A stretch of 64,000 bases of DNA from Symbiodinium natans (GCA_905221605.1 CAJNDS010002479.1:983501-1047500); one strand, 5' to 3'; shown: positions 40,801 through 51,857, numbered from the stretch's first letter. The notes: generated from the letters alone by a model not told the origin. Program-made: numbers and translations.

Positions 40801-41466
40801 GAAGGGAATCGACCTTAAGGCGTCCTAAAGTGCTTATAGGGCGTAGGGCCTGGGCCTTCGTCAAGTTCAAGACCACTGAAAGGGACCCCTTTAATAACAC
40901 TACATTCCTTATTATAGGAACCTTCCCAACAAAGGCTAGCGGCTAGCCCGATTTTCGGACACCGCGTGTGGTGCCTTGCTGTTGCTAGAGGGCTTCTAGA
41001 GTATGGCCCCTCGGTTCCATTCTATTTGGAGTTTGGCAGGACCCCAAAATTGAGGGTCCACCTTGCAATTTCATTGAGGGGGGTGTTAGAAGAAGGTTTT
41101 TTCGGGATTTCAAAGTTTAGGGAGTCCAAGTTTCACGTGTAGAGTCAAGGGTCGACCTGAAGGGCTGGGGTAGAGGAGATTGATCGATTCGGGCAATCAG
41201 CACAACCAGGCTTTCAACCATCGACCCTCAGGGGACTCACCCCTAGATCCCCTGAACCCTGGGGGTAGGTAGGGGGAGGTAGGGTGGGTGGGACATCCTC
41301 CCCAAGCCCCATATTCCCGAAAACCCCCAAATACACCCGAAACCCCCACAACTCTCTAAAGGCCCCAAACCCCCCAAACCCTAAACCCTCAACCCTAAAC
41401 CAAACCGTACATAAACCCTCAACCTCAAACCCCCAAATCCCCTAAGCACCCTAAATCCTATCGGGA

Positions 41467-41546
41467 GGCGACCAGATACCCCAAGAGCCGATCGGCTCGC
41501 GGAGACCCTCCGTCCTCTCATCGGCCTCAGGCCCCAGGGTCCCTAG
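41467..41546 (+). CDS. Candidate exon ending at a telomeric donor
   Basis: GC-rich island between CCCTAAA-type repeats and CCCTAG|GTTTAGGG. Two frames are plausible: ADRLAETLRPLIGLRPQG (helical) and ATRYPKSRSARGDPPSSHRP (basic). Array of TTTAGGG directly downstream (41546-41624). Confidence 0.4.
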
Positions 41547-41671
41547 GTTTAGGGTTTAGGGTTTAGGGTTTAGGGTTTAGGGTTTAGGGTTTAGGGTTTA
41601 GGGTTTAGGGTTTAGGGTTTAGATGGGCCAGCATTGCCATCCATCCTTGCAAGGGACGGAGCCACAACAAC

Positions 41672-41960
41672 TCAAGGGACTAAAAGAAGGACCCTTTATA
41701 AGGGACCTTAGGGGTTAGGTGGTGGTTAGGTATATAGGGACTATGTCAGGCATAAATAAAGAAATCAAGAAGAAAATCAATACATATATATATATATATG
41801 GATAGACAAATTATAAACATGTATGTATATATATATATGTATAAATAGAAATATAGAATTATAGATATAACCAAAGAAATCTAAATATATGTCTCGTAAA
41901 AAGGGGTTATACAGGGGAAAAAGATCGAGGGTCCCTTCTAGGGGCCCCTCCTTTTACCCC
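41672..41960. repeat. Expanded family E element with AT-rich core
   Basis: Ends match family E (GGGACTAAAAGAAGGACCCT; GAGGGTCCCTTCTAGGGGCCCCTCC). Inside are about 150 bp of AT-rich DNA with (AT)n tracts at 41791 and 41827, absent from other copies. Confidence 0.6.
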
Positions 41961-42205
41961 TTAAAAAAGCCACGGGGGTTCTCTTGGAGAATGTGCTGGA
42001 GTTCGGGGGCCAAATGTTCAGACCTTCAGTGTGTCTGGTTAGCTATGGTTTGGGATTTCTGGTTATTCGTGTTTTGGGTTTCTGGTTATTTAGGGTTTAA
42101 ACCCTAAACCCTAAGCCTTAAACCCCACACCCTACACCCCAAACCCCCAGCTTAGGGCCCAGGCTGGTCCAGGGCTTAGTCTAGGGTTCATATGGCCTTC
42201 GCCAG

Positions 42206-42271
42206 GCGGCAGCGAAGACTTCCGGATCAAGGTCCGCAATGTGCGACGCTGGACGCTGAGAAATAACTTCG
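42206..42271 (+). CDS. Exon, SEDFRIKVRNVRRWTLRN
   Basis: Acceptor GGCCTTCGCCAG; possible donor CTTCG|GTACCT. The frame SEDFRIKVRNVRRWTLRNNF looks like a beta-strand-containing segment rather than coiled coil. A second frame (AAAKTSGSRSAMCDAG) is open. CCCTAAA-type repeats upstream, TTTAGGG downstream. Confidence 0.4.
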
Positions 42272-42535
42272 GTACCTTTCAATTTATGGGGGTTTAGGGT
42301 TAGGGGTTTAGGGTTTAGGGAGTCGACGAAACCAAGGGAACCCTATAATGGCCCTTAAATAGTAGGATTCCCTTCATAATCAGGACTCCAAGAAGGTAAC
42401 CCTAATTTCGGAAACCACCCATATGTATGGTACCACAAAAAAGGGGGAACATCATATGGAACTCACCATGTGTAATCCCTTCAAGGGGTGCATAGTTTGG
42501 GGTTTTAGGGCTTGGGGTTTAGGGCTGAGGGTTCC

Positions 42536-43190
42536 CTAAACCCCTAAACAGGCCCTAAACCCCTAAACCCCTAAACCCCAAAACCCCTACACCCCTACAC
42601 CCCTACACCCTAAACTAAGGTCTAGGTTTTTAGGGGTACCAAACCCTCAACCCTGAACCCTCAACCCTGAACCCTCAACCCTAAACCCGAAACCCTAAAC
42701 CCGAAACCCCTGAACCCCTGAACCCCAAATACTAAACCCTAAATCCCTAAACCCCAACCCCTTCGACTCTAAACCCTAAACCCTAAACCCTAAATCCCTA
42801 AACCCCAAACCCTAAATCCCTAAACCCCAACCCCTAAGACTCGAAACCCTAAACCCGAAGTCCTAAACCCCAAACCCTAAACCCCAAACCCCAAAGGAGG
42901 GTTTTGGGGTTGAGGCCCTCAGACTCTAAACCCTAAATTCTAAACCCCAAACCCTAAACCCCAAACCCCAAAAGAGGGTTTTGGACTCTAAACCCTAAAC
43001 CCTAAGCCCTAAACCCCAAACCCTAAACCCCAAACCCCAAAAGAGGGTTTTGGGGTTGAGGCCCTCAGACTCTAAACCCTAAGTCCTAAACCCCAAACCC
43101 ACAAACCCCAAAAGGGGTTAGACTCTAAACCCTAAACCCCAAGTCCTAAACCCTAAACCCTAAACCCCAAACCCCAAATCTCAGTCCCCG
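42536..43190 (-). repeat. Mixed CCCTAAA/CCCCAAA satellite with longer repeat unit
   Basis: About 650 bp of CCCTAAA, CCCCAAA and CCCCTAAA units interrupted by recurring AAAGAGGGTTTTGGGGTTGAGGCCCTCAGACTC blocks at about 42890, 42970, 43040 and 43105. The higher-order unit is about 80-150 bp. No coding content. Confidence 0.85.
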
Positions 43191-43197
43191 GCCCCAG

Positions 43198-43232
43198 AAA
43201 GGTCGCGCTTCCGACCTTCTGCGCCAGGCCAG
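43198..43232 (+). CDS. Micro-exon, KGRASDLLRQAR
   Basis: CCCCGGCCCCAG|AAA and GGCCAG|GTGGGC give strong splice borders. The 35 nt read KGRASDLLRQAR in the helical frame. Arrays in the usual orientation on both sides. Confidence 0.5.
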
Positions 43233-43619
43233 GTGGGCGGCTGCGTCTTAGTCATAGAGTTTAGGGTTTAGGGTTTAGGGTTTAGGGTTGAGGGTTTAGT
43301 CTTTAGGCTTTAGGGTGGTTGGCGCGACATCTTCAACGCGGGGAATGGCCACTATGTGTAGATTTGAAAGCTTCTAGTTGTCGAGCGACATGGGGAAGTA
43401 CTTCAATCTTCGACACCGAGAGAGCAACCCACTTGAAGGTTCACAGGTAGTTTCCCTTACTTATGACCTTACTTACACCCATGAGCCTTCAAGAAGGATG
43501 ATGTGCATCATCCCTTGACCAAGGACCCCAAACCAAACCCTAAAACTCAAAAACCCGCAAACCCTTGGGCCGTGGCCCTAAGCCGAAGCCCTGAGCAGAC
43601 CCTATACCAGGCTGTTCTC

Positions 43620-43725
43620 AAGAGGGCAGGGACTTGCGTACCTTATCTCCCCTACATATACCCTTTAAGGGATTCTGTAGGGTATATAAGTACCTACTTC
43701 CTTCATTCCCTGCTAAGCGCCAGGT
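43620..43725. repeat. Palindromic element family J, copy 1
   Basis: CTTGCGTACCTTATCTCCCCTACATATACCC with GGGTATATAAGTACCTACTTCC forms a foldback. Related to 56622-56765. The repeat-free sequence beyond (43740-43950) has an open frame (GFRAQHALASVMGMSLALRM and onward), which might be a real exon but has no proven borders. Confidence 0.5.
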
Positions 43726-44383
43726 AGTAGACCCTACCACACATGTTATTGTGGAAGACAGGCTTCCGCGCCCAACACGCCCTGGCCTCAGTCATGGGGA
43801 TGAGCCTTGCTCTACGTATGATAGCCAAGATACTCGGCAACGAAAACGGACTTAAATTGCCGGGTTATCCTGTTTGCCAAACAGTGGTCCATTTTGGGGC
43901 ACCCTTGAAGCACTTGCCAAGAAAGGGAAATTACCACATATCCCTTTAAACGGGAAGTGTACCTCAATTCTCTTCGTGAAGGTAAAGACTCTATAGCTGG
44001 AGTTTCTGTTCGGGTGGAGGCGCTTGGGCCTTGGTATGCAATTTCCAACCCAAACCCAACCCAAAGCCCAAACTTTTGAACTTCAGCCCGAGATCATAAT
44101 TACACACTCCAATCCTAGCAAGCCCTGTGGTGCCCTGTCTGTCGCCTTTTGGGTTCTGAGCTCCTGTATATGAAGCCCTGATCATGGTGTGCTTGGTTGC
44201 GTTACTTAGAGGCCCAAGCCGAAAATGTTAAACCCCAAGCCCTGACCCCCAGACCCCAAACCCGAAACCTGTAAACCCCAAGACCCTAACCCCTGACCCC
44301 CTTAACCCTAAACCCCTTAAACCCCATCCCTAAACCCTAATAAACCCTATAGACCCTAAACCCAAAACCCTAAACCTCCCGAG

Positions 44384-44462
44384 GCAGCTGCTTGACTTGG
44401 AGCTGCAGACAGCCGCAAAGGCCTGGCACGAAGGCCGGGAGGCTGCCCAGTGCTTGAAGAGG
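44384..44462 (+). CDS. Coiled-coil exon, QLLDLELQTAAKAWHEGREA
   Basis: CCCTAAA repeats, then CCTCCCGAG|G; ends TTGAAGAGG|GTTTAGGG exactly at a TTTAGGG array. The frame reads QLLDLELQTAAKAWHEGREA then AQCLKR, with strong heptad character. It shows both features of the proposed intron design: opposed arms, and a donor made by the repeat. Confidence 0.65.
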
Positions 44463-45307
44463 GTTTAGGGTTTAGGGTTTAGGGTTTAGGGTTTGGCGAT
44501 CAGGTTTTAGAGTGTTTTGGGACTCAGGGTGTGGGTTTCGGGGTTTAGCGCGGAATCTGGGCGATCGGCAGGTATTGCCATGATTTGGCGGACTATGTCG
44601 TGGTTTCCGAAATTTGTGCGTGCCGTTTGTTGGGGAGTTCCTGGACAAAGGCTAGTATGTGTTTTTGTAGGGGGATATTGCGGCACGCCTATCTTAGAAA
44701 GTGCCCAAGTGACGGCTTTTTTTGCGTTCACAACACATGCTCTTGTCTCCCCGACCTACATCCTCTGAGCAAAATACCAAGCCTAAGCCCAAAAAAAAAA
44801 CAACAGAATAAGCCCAAGAAGGCCTAGAAACTGCATAAACCTTATAAACTCTGTCAGCCGTATCAACCATACACCCCAAGTCCTGTATAACACCCTAAAC
44901 CCCCTAACCTGTAATCTTTATCCTTTCGGCCTAAACCCTACAACCCCTAGGACCCCCACAACCCCTGCAACCTTACAACCCTAGACCCCTATACCCCCAT
45001 AACCCTAAACCCCAAGACTCTAAACCCTCAACCCCTAGCCCCTAAGCCGCGAACCCCTACATACAGCAAGCCTGCAACCCTAAATCCTTTAAGCTTGAAA
45101 CTGAGGCCCTAAATCCCTTACGCCTGAACCCTCCAACCCAAGCCCTGGGATCTCCGACGACGTCAGCTGCCGACGAGGATTGGGCAGCCCTTTGTACACC
45201 CCTCATGTACCCTCCACACCCCACGGGCCAATACTTCAGAACCCTTTCAAGAAGGTAAGGCGTCCTAAACCCTAAACCCTAAACCCGAAACCCTTAAGGG
45301 ACCCAAG

Positions 45308-45377
45308 AGGTGGCAGCCTTGCGGGCGGCATGCACCCCAGAGGGCACAGGAGGGGAGAGACTGGGGAGAGGCCTAGG
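45308..45377 (+). CDS. Exon, EVAALRAACTPEGTGGERL
   Basis: CCCTAAA array upstream; ends GCCTAGG|GTTTAGGG. The frame EVAALRAACTPEGTGGERLG is helical, then Gly-rich. Confidence 0.45.
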
Positions 45378-45637
45378 GTTTAGGGTTTCGGCTTTAGGGT
45401 TTAGGGTTTAGGGTTTAGGGTGAACAGGGCTTAGGGTTTCCGGTTTAGGCGTTAGGGTGGAGAGCAACGGCATGATGGGCCTAAGCCCTAGGGCCTAGGG
45501 TGTAGGGTTACAGCGTAGGATTTAGGGTTTAGAGTTGAGGGTTGGGGGTTTAGGGCTTAGGGCTTAGGGCTTAGGGTTTAGAGTACTTGCTGTAACTGGG
45601 GCGGTTGGGCCCCTTTTGGGGGTGGGGGGGTCGCCAG

Positions 45638-45690
45638 AATCAGCGAGCCTGTGCTACTCATGATGAGGGCATTGCTGGCTGTGGAGAGTG
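45638..45690 (+). CDS. Exon, ISEPVLLMMRALLAVES
   Basis: Acceptor GGGGTCGCCAG; donor GAGTG|GTAGGG. The frame ISEPVLLMMRALLAVES is strongly hydrophobic/amphipathic. TTTAGGG-type repeats upstream, CCCTAAA downstream. Confidence 0.45.
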
Positions 45691-45972
45691 GTAGGGTGTA
45701 GGGTTTAGAGGTAGCATCTGGGAAAAGGCTCCAACCCTAAACCCTAAAGCCTAAAACCCTAGACCCGAAATAGGCCCCAAGGGGCTGGTAGTGGTGAACC
45801 CGAGATTTCCAAAGCCTAAGCCCTGAACAATCTTTCGGCCTGCTGCGTGCTATATCTATCTCTTTCCGATAAGACCATGGAAGAGTTTAGGGGTTTAGGG
45901 TTTAGGGCTTGGGGTTTAGGATTTAGGGTTTAGGGTTTAGGGGCCCCGAACCCCCCTAATCCTACAGTGCAG

Positions 45973-46050
45973 CTTGCGGCATGCGGGCATGGCACCTCAA
46001 GCCAGCGTCGTTTGGCAAAGCGAACCTTGCATGGAGCCTGTGTCGGACCC
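45973..46050 (+). CDS. Candidate exon
   Basis: CCTACAGTGCAG|CTTGCGG after TTTAGGG repeats. Frames reading LRHAGMAPQASVVWQSEPCM or LAACGHGTSSQRRLAKRTLH are open. Acceptor is good; donor GTGTCGG|AC is not. Flanks reversed. Confidence 0.35.
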
Positions 46051-46418
46051 CTGAGCCCCGGAAACCCTTAAAACCCCAAACCCTAAACCCTAAGCCCTAA
46101 GCCCTAAACCCTAAGCCCTATAAGCCCCATAAGCCCTATAAGCCCTAAACCCTAAACCCTAGCCCTAAACTCCTAAACCCCTAAACCCCTAAACCCCTAA
46201 ACCCCTAAACCCCTAAACCCCTAAACCCCTAAACCCTACAGCAAGCCCTGAACCCTGAAAGCCATGAAATCTTAGCTCTAAAGCCTTTGCAATTATCTTT
46301 CAGAACACCCTGAACCCCAATCTCCTTAACCCTGAGCCCTAGACCCTAACTCTGAGACAGTAAACCCTATAAGCCCGAAGCCCTAAACCCTAAACCCTAA
46401 AACAAACGGCGGTGGCAG

Positions 46419-46497
46419 AGTGGACGGCACCGAGTGCGCCCATGGCGCTCTGGAGCTTCTTAGGATGGTGGGTCGTGCCAGGGCCTCGACGGCTTTT
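46419..46497 (+). CDS. Exon, HGALELLRMVGRARASTAF
   Basis: CCCTAAA array upstream; acceptor CGGTGGCAG; donor GCTTTT|GTAAGG, the strongest donor in the region; TTTAGGG array downstream (46508 on). The frame reads RVDGTECAHGALELLRMVGR then ARASTAF. Helical. Confidence 0.55.
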
Positions 46498-46627
46498 GTA
46501 AGGGGAGGGTTTAGGGTTTCGGGTGTAGGGTTTAGGGCTTAGGGCCTAGGGTGCAGGGTTGCTGGGGTCGGGGCTTTGAGAAGCCTCAACCCCAAATGGT
46601 TTTGGGGTCTAGGGTTTAGGGTTTAGG

Positions 46628-46728
46628 GCTACTACTTGAAGGTTCATGGTTAGTTATTAATTATCTGTGTTCCACCATGGGTTACCTTACTTGCACCCCT
46701 ACTTATAACTACCCACGAACCTTCAAGC
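46628..46728. repeat. Palindromic element family C, complete copy
   Basis: CTACTTGAAGGTTCATGGTTAG at one end and CTACCCACGAACCTTCAAGCAG at the other. Uninterrupted by telomeric DNA. Confidence 0.75.
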
Positions 46729-46744
46729 AGGAAGATTACCCTGA

Positions 46745-46828
46745 ACCCTTAAACCCTTAAACCCTTAAACCCTTAAACCCTTAAACCCTTAAACCCTTAA
46801 ACCCTTAAACCCTGAACCCTTAAACCCT
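46745..46828 (-). repeat. CCCTTAAA (8-mer) array
   Basis: About ten copies of CCCTTAAA, an 8-bp variant, homogeneous in one block. Confidence 0.9.
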
Positions 46829-47205
46829 AAACGGGATTTAGAGTTTTGCAGACCAGGGTTTTGAGAGTTGTGTTAAATATTTACGTTTATGTTTTGGAGG
46901 GGGGGTGGGGGGCCAAAAAGCGGTTTTGGGCTTCGAGGGGGGATTGGGGGAATTTACCCTAAACCCTAAACCCTAAACCCTGAACCCATGGTTTCGGGGT
47001 GTTGCGGCTCGCGGTCTGCGGGTTTTGGAGGGGGTGTCTTATAGGCTGCGCCCGAGGACTCCCTAAGCTTCTGTACGGTTCCCCAGGTACCTACCCCCCC
47101 TCCCTTAAGAACCCTGTAAGCCCTAAACCCTAAACCCTAAAAGTGGAGGGGCGGGTTAGCCTGTCTTCAGGTTCGAAGCCTTCAAAATGCCTGAGCTTGT
47201 AGTTT

Positions 47206-47365
47206 AGGGTTTAGGGTTTAGGGTTTTAGGGTTTTAGGGTTTTAGGGTTTTAGGGTTTTAGGGTTTTAGGGTTTTAGGGTTTTAGGGTTTAGGGTTTTTG
47301 GGTTTTTGGGTTTTTGGGTTTTTGGGTTTTAGGGTTTTTGGGTTTTAGGGTTTTAGGGTTTTAAC
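47206..47365 (+). repeat. TTTAGGG to TTTTAGGG to TTTTTGGG variant array
   Basis: TTTAGGG units pass into nine TTTTAGGG units (47221-47290, the Chlamydomonas-type telomere sequence), then about five TTTTTGGG units (47294-47345). Each variant is clustered. Confidence 0.95.
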
Positions 47366-47568
47366 CCAAATAATCCCTAAACCCTAAACCCCATGTAGCA
47401 TGACTAAATTAACTGACGTGTCATGTTCTACATGGGCGAGTACTGCGTCGAAGGGCTTACCGGGTAACAGGCCCCCAAGCTTACCCCTAATTCAGTTTAG
47501 GGTTTAGGGTTTAGGGTTTAGGGTTTAGGGGGTCTGTGCCCAAAATCCCGAAGTTTCTCTCCACGCAG

Positions 47569-47635
47569 GCTCTCTTGTGCACCTGCAAGCGCGAGCTCCA
47601 TGCTCGAGCGGAGGGAGATGGAAGTGCTTGAGAAG
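47569..47635 (+). CDS. Exon, MLERREMEVLEK
   Basis: Strong acceptor TTTCTCTCCACGCAG|G; donor GAGAAG|GTGTCT. One frame reads LSCAPASASSMLERREMEVL then EK (coiled-coil end). The alternative SLVHLQARAPCSSGGRWKCL is also open. TTTAGGG arrays lie on both sides. Confidence 0.5.
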
Positions 47636-48369
47636 GTGTCTGGTGTTTGGGTGTTCCGGGTTTAGGGTTTAGGGTTTAGGGTTTAGGGTTTGGGTGTTCC
47701 GGGTTTTGGGGGGACTCTGGTCGCCCTAAACGGACCCTAAACCTTGAACCTACAACAACAGGGAAGGCTTGCTGAACCAAAGCGCCCACATTTTTGTCGG
47801 CCCTACACCTGTGAAACGGGCTTGTTAGGGTTTCGGGCTTAGGATGGTGGAACCATGGGCTCGTAGTATGGTCCCATACCCCTTGTCTATAGTATGGGCC
47901 CTTCTGACTCATAGTGTATATAAGGCTTATGTAACAGGGGGCCCAAATTAAGGGCGCGTACTTGGAACCTCAGGCCCTAATCCCATGAAACCCCAAAACC
48001 CAAAACCCTAACCCCTAAACCCTAGCAGAATGAAGACAAGTCTAGAAATCCGGCTCATCTTAGGGGGGGTTGGGACTTGAGTCCAGGGTTTAGGGTTGAA
48101 GGCCTCTAGGGTTTAGAGTTTAAGGTTAGAACACACGGACCTCATGAGGTGTGCTTTGGAGTTGACGGTTTTGGGTTTGGGGCTTGGAGCTTATTGCTTA
48201 AGACAATTGAGCTTCAGACCCGATGCAAGGCTCGGAAGCGCCCACCGCCCCAAACTTTCAAACTTATACCGTCCCTAAACCCTGTAAACACCTAACCCCC
48301 TAAACCCCCAAACTCCTAAACCCCTAAACCCTGAACCCCTAAACTGGCCCTAAACCTTCAAACGACAAG

Positions 48370-48403
48370 GTGCTCTCAGGGCTCTACGGCGCGTTCTTCT
48401 GGG
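48370..48403 (+). CDS. Candidate exon, VLSGLYGAFFW
   Basis: Between CCCTAAA-type repeats and G-rich DNA. AACGACAAG|GTG and TTCTGGG|GTTTAC are possible borders. The frame reads VLSGLYGAFFWG, hydrophobic. Weak. Confidence 0.3.
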
Positions 48404-49438
48404 GTTTACTGCGCTCTCCTCAGGGAAACTCAGATTGTTTTTTTGTTGGTAGGTTGTTGGGTTTGGGGGTTTGGGGCTTGTTAGGGTCTTAGAGGGGTTT
48501 TAGAGGGGTTTCGACTGGGTCTTAGGGGGCCGTTAGAGGGGCTTTTGAGGGGCTTTAGAGGGGCTTTGGGGTTTTGGGGTTGTGGGATTTTGGGTTTAAA
48601 TTCTTATTCCGGGTATTGGTACTTAGATTGTGGGGTTTTAGGTTTTTAGGGTTTATCAGGCTTACAGGGTTTACAGTGTTTATAGGGTGTAGGGATGACT
48701 CAAGAGGTTGTGATCGCGTGTAGTTGAAGTTGTTTGTTTCGGCACTATTAGTACGAACTTGTTCTGCACAGATAAGTTGCAAAGGATCTAAACCCTAAAC
48801 CCTAAACTAGGGGGTACTATAATCCCCATTAAGGACTGTTAGTGTAAGGGGTGACCATCCCAAAGCATCTCTCTTTTTACTTACCAGCCTTCCAACCACG
48901 TTCAATTCAAGGCTTTGGGCTTCGGCTCGACCGCGTATGCTGCAGTTGTCCCGTGTTCGGGTTTAAGTTTAGGGTTTACCGACTCCCCTCGGTCCCCCAA
49001 CACTTGACTTCGGGGTTTGCGGCTTAGGGTTTAGGGTTTCGGGTTTAGGGTTTAGGGTTTAGGGTTTAGGGTTTAGGGTTTAGGGTTTAGGGTTTAGGGT
49101 TTCGGGTCTGGGCCCAGACTAGGACCTTAGTGCCTTTTCATTGTTTGGGGGGGTTTAGGTCCCCGTCTAAGCCCCTTTAAGCCAAAAAGGAAACCTGTTC
49201 TACTCCTACGTTACTCCTGGGTCTAGTTGGCCTCTCCGATGGTTTACATCTCCCCTCGTTCTGCTTAATTAAGAGGATCTTATTCAGGATAATTGTTCAG
49301 TAGGTTTAAGAAAGCCTTAAATTCTAATCTTTAGTCTCAAGCCCTAAACCCTGAGCCCTAAACCCTAAACCCCAAACCCTAAGCTCTAATCAAACCGTAA
49401 AGAGCCTACCTAGACCACGCTTCCACAGGAAGAAGTCG

Positions 49439-49487
49439 GATCACCTCTGCCGCCACTCAGAGGTGCGCTGCGTTCGCGTGCAGGCGC
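49439..49487 (+). CDS. Exon ending at a telomeric donor
   Basis: Acceptor CACGCTTCCACAG|G is strong; the exon ends GCAGGCGC|GTTTAGGG. Frames reading KKSDHLCRHSEVRCVRVQA or EEVGSPLPPLRGALRSRAG are open. CCCTAAA repeats lie upstream. Confidence 0.5.
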
Positions 49488-49499
49488 GTTTAGGGATTA

Positions 49500-49970
49500 G
49501 GGTTTAGATTTTCGTTGGGCCGAGTGAGCTTTAGTTCCTGGCCAGGAGGGGGGCCCAGGAGGGCCAACAAAAAAGAGGTTGAGGGGCTTGGTAGCGGGTT
49601 TGAGCAATCGCCCTGCCAAACCGGGCATGCTCGGCAAGGGGTGGGGGTGGGCAGGGGGAGGGGCCAGGGACAACAAGGCAGGGTTTGGCAGTGGTTTTTG
49701 TTGAGCAATCGCCCCTCTGGTCCCTGGACACACTCCTGCAGGGGTCCGGCTCCAGGGGGCTACAGAGGGGGCGCCAGGCACCCCTGCAGAAGCCATTTTC
49801 GGTTCGAAAAAGCTTGAAAATCGGAGAAGGGAGCGGGGTACCCCAAGCGGGGTACTGCACCGGCACTGGAGGTGCAGCTCACGCTCAACACAACTCTTTC
49901 GGCTTGCACAGTATGTCCAAGCGATGGTGTTATGGCTGTCGGGTGTAGTTCTGGGTCCAGGCACCCTAGA
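49500..49970. other. Repeat-free region with overlapping long frames
   Basis: No telomeric units for about 470 bp. The longest minus-strand frame (155 codons) is Pro-rich and low-complexity. Plus-strand frames of 100 and 87 codons overlap it. An internal direct repeat TTGAGCAATCGCCC occurs at about 49597 and 49702. No recognisable domain; which frame, if any, is coding is unresolved. Confidence 0.4.
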
Positions 49971-50110
49971 AATGGGTGGGTGCGGCCTAAGCAGGCCTGG
50001 GTGGAAATTTAGGGTTTAGGGTTTAGGGTTTAGGGTTCAGGTTTAGGGTGTAGGCAAGCCCTAAGCCCTAAGCCCAGAACCCAGCGCTCGGACATGTATT
50101 TGTTCTACAG

Positions 50111-50143
50111 GGCGTCTGGCGCGTGGCGAAGATCTCCATCAAG
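50111..50143 (+). CDS. Candidate micro-exon, GVWRVAKISIK
   Basis: Acceptor TATTTGTTCTACAG; donor ATCAAG|GTGGCA. The 33 nt read GVWRVAKISIK. All three frames are open, so the assignment is weak. Confidence 0.35.
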
Positions 50144-51112
50144 GTGGCATGGCTGCATGCCTAGAACCCCCCCCCCCCCCCCCAACTACGCTTTCGGCGT
50201 CCCACAGTGCCACGTATATCCTGGTTAGCCCTAATCTAAATTCTATTGCGGCAGTGGTTGAGGGTTGCTTGAGATTAAAGGATTAAAGAAGTACCTCGAA
50301 CCCTTTAGCCGACCCGAAGCCCTAAACCCTCGCCCCAAACGCCAAACCCCTGCACCTTTAACTCTTGAACCTCTTAGCCCATCAACCCCAAACCCCACAT
50401 CAGAACCTGCAAACTTTAGTCTGAAAGCTCCAGCTGACATGGCACAAGGCCCGAGGCCCTAAACTATGTGCACCCTCGAGAGCCCTAAGGCTTCGTTTAA
50501 CCGGGTTCAGGGTTTAGGGTTTAAGGCTTGGGGTTTAGGGCTTAGGATTTAGGGTTTAGGGTTTAGGGTTTAGATCTCAGGAGTTTGGGGGGCATCTTGG
50601 GGTTCGAACGGCGGTGGCGTTTCAACCCTCACCCTCCCGAAGCCCTTGAGATGCCCTTCTAGTTCAAGGTGACCAAGTTGATTCAGGGGTTTCGGGTTTA
50701 GGGATTGGGGTTTAGGGTTCATAGGGTTTAGGGTTTATGGTTTAGGGTCTATGGTTTAGGGTCTATGGTTTAGGGTTTAGGTTTAGGGTGTAGCCTGTAC
50801 GGCTTCCGGCTAAGAATCTTGTGGGAACAGAGCTTCTGGGCTTCGGGACAAGGCGTTTCCAGCCGGTCCTGCACAGCATAAAGAGTTCCCCGCCTTCTTC
50901 GGAGGTTCCGCTTTCCGGGTAGGTGTCGGGGTTTCCGAAAATAGCGGGGGCGGGGGCTACCCTTGTGAGGGTTCCTGTCATATGCATTATACCAATCTCA
51001 GGTACATCATAAAAGGGGCGCCGGGGGGGGGGGGGGGGGGGGCGTGTTCCCTATTTCAGGAACCCTAAACCCCCTAAACCCAAAACCCTGGTTGGGAACA
51101 TGCACATTTGAG

Positions 51113-51175
51113 GACTATGCCCTTCTTGGCCAGATCCCGGCAGAAATTGGCGAGCTCCGCTGGCTTCAGGACACT
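51113..51175 (+). CDS. LRR exon, LLGQIPAEIGELRWLQ
   Basis: CCCTAAA-type repeats upstream. The frame reads DYALLGQIPAEIGELRWLQD, matching the plant-type LRR consensus LxGxIPxEIGxLxxLxxL. First clear LRR of the window. The acceptor may be ATTTGAG|GAC; the 3' end is not clear, and the open frame continues past 51180 towards a TTTAGGG array. Confidence 0.65.
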
Positions 51176-51255
51176 GAGCCCAAAACCCCAACCATGTGTA
51201 TTTTGCACCCCGGCCTGCCCCCCCATTGTGGCTCGGTTCTAGGGTTTAGGGTTTC

Positions 51256-51326
51256 GGGTGCAGGGTTTAGGGTTTAGGGTTTAGGGTTTAGGGTTTAGGG
51301 TTTAGGGTTTAGGGTTTAGGGTTTAG
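51256..51326 (+). repeat. TTTAGGG array abutting a partial family C element
   Basis: Ten units. The right half of a family C element (51338-51414, ending CCCCTGAACCTTCATGTAG) follows; its left end is missing where the array lies. Confidence 0.85.
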
Positions 51327-51730
51327 GGGCCGAAAGTGCCTTATTTTATGGTTGTGGTATAGGTTCCCTAGCATGTAACCCTACTTGTAACTACCCCTGA
51401 ACCTTCATGTAGCTCAAGGCTGAGGTATGGGAGTTTTCGGGTTCATGGCTAGTGGGTTTAGGAAGTTTATGGCTTCGTTTGTTTAGGGTTTAGGAAGAAA
51501 AGCATTTAGGAAACTTAGTCTTGAGGAAGTGTAGGAAGTTTAGGGTTTAGTCTTTTTTGGGTTTCGGAAGTCTCGGATTTAGGAAATTTAGGCTTTCGGA
51601 AGTGTAGGAAGTTTAGGGCTTGCAGGGCTACTTGGGGAAGTTATAGGATTTAGGGAAGCGTAACTCAGGAATCCGTAGTCTCCTTGTCAACCTTGGAAAG
51701 CTTGTGTAGGGCTTAGGGTTCAGGGGTGAT

Positions 51731-51838
51731 AAACCCTAAACCCTAAACCCTAAACCCTAAACCCTAAACCCTAAACCCTAAACCCTAAACCTTAAACCCT
51801 AAACCCTAAAACCCTAAACCCTAAACCCTAAACCCTAA
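51731..51838 (-). repeat. CCCTAAA array meeting TTTAGGG head-to-head
   Basis: About 15 CCCTAAA units end at about 51838 and TTTAGGG starts at 51840. Such a direct junction of opposed arrays could form a long hairpin. An island with the frame LQELGAQHEAMVIPLWLG (about 51858-51913, donor GGCAG|GTTTTG) follows. Confidence 0.9.
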
Positions 51839-51857
51839 TAGGGTTTAGGGTTTAGGG

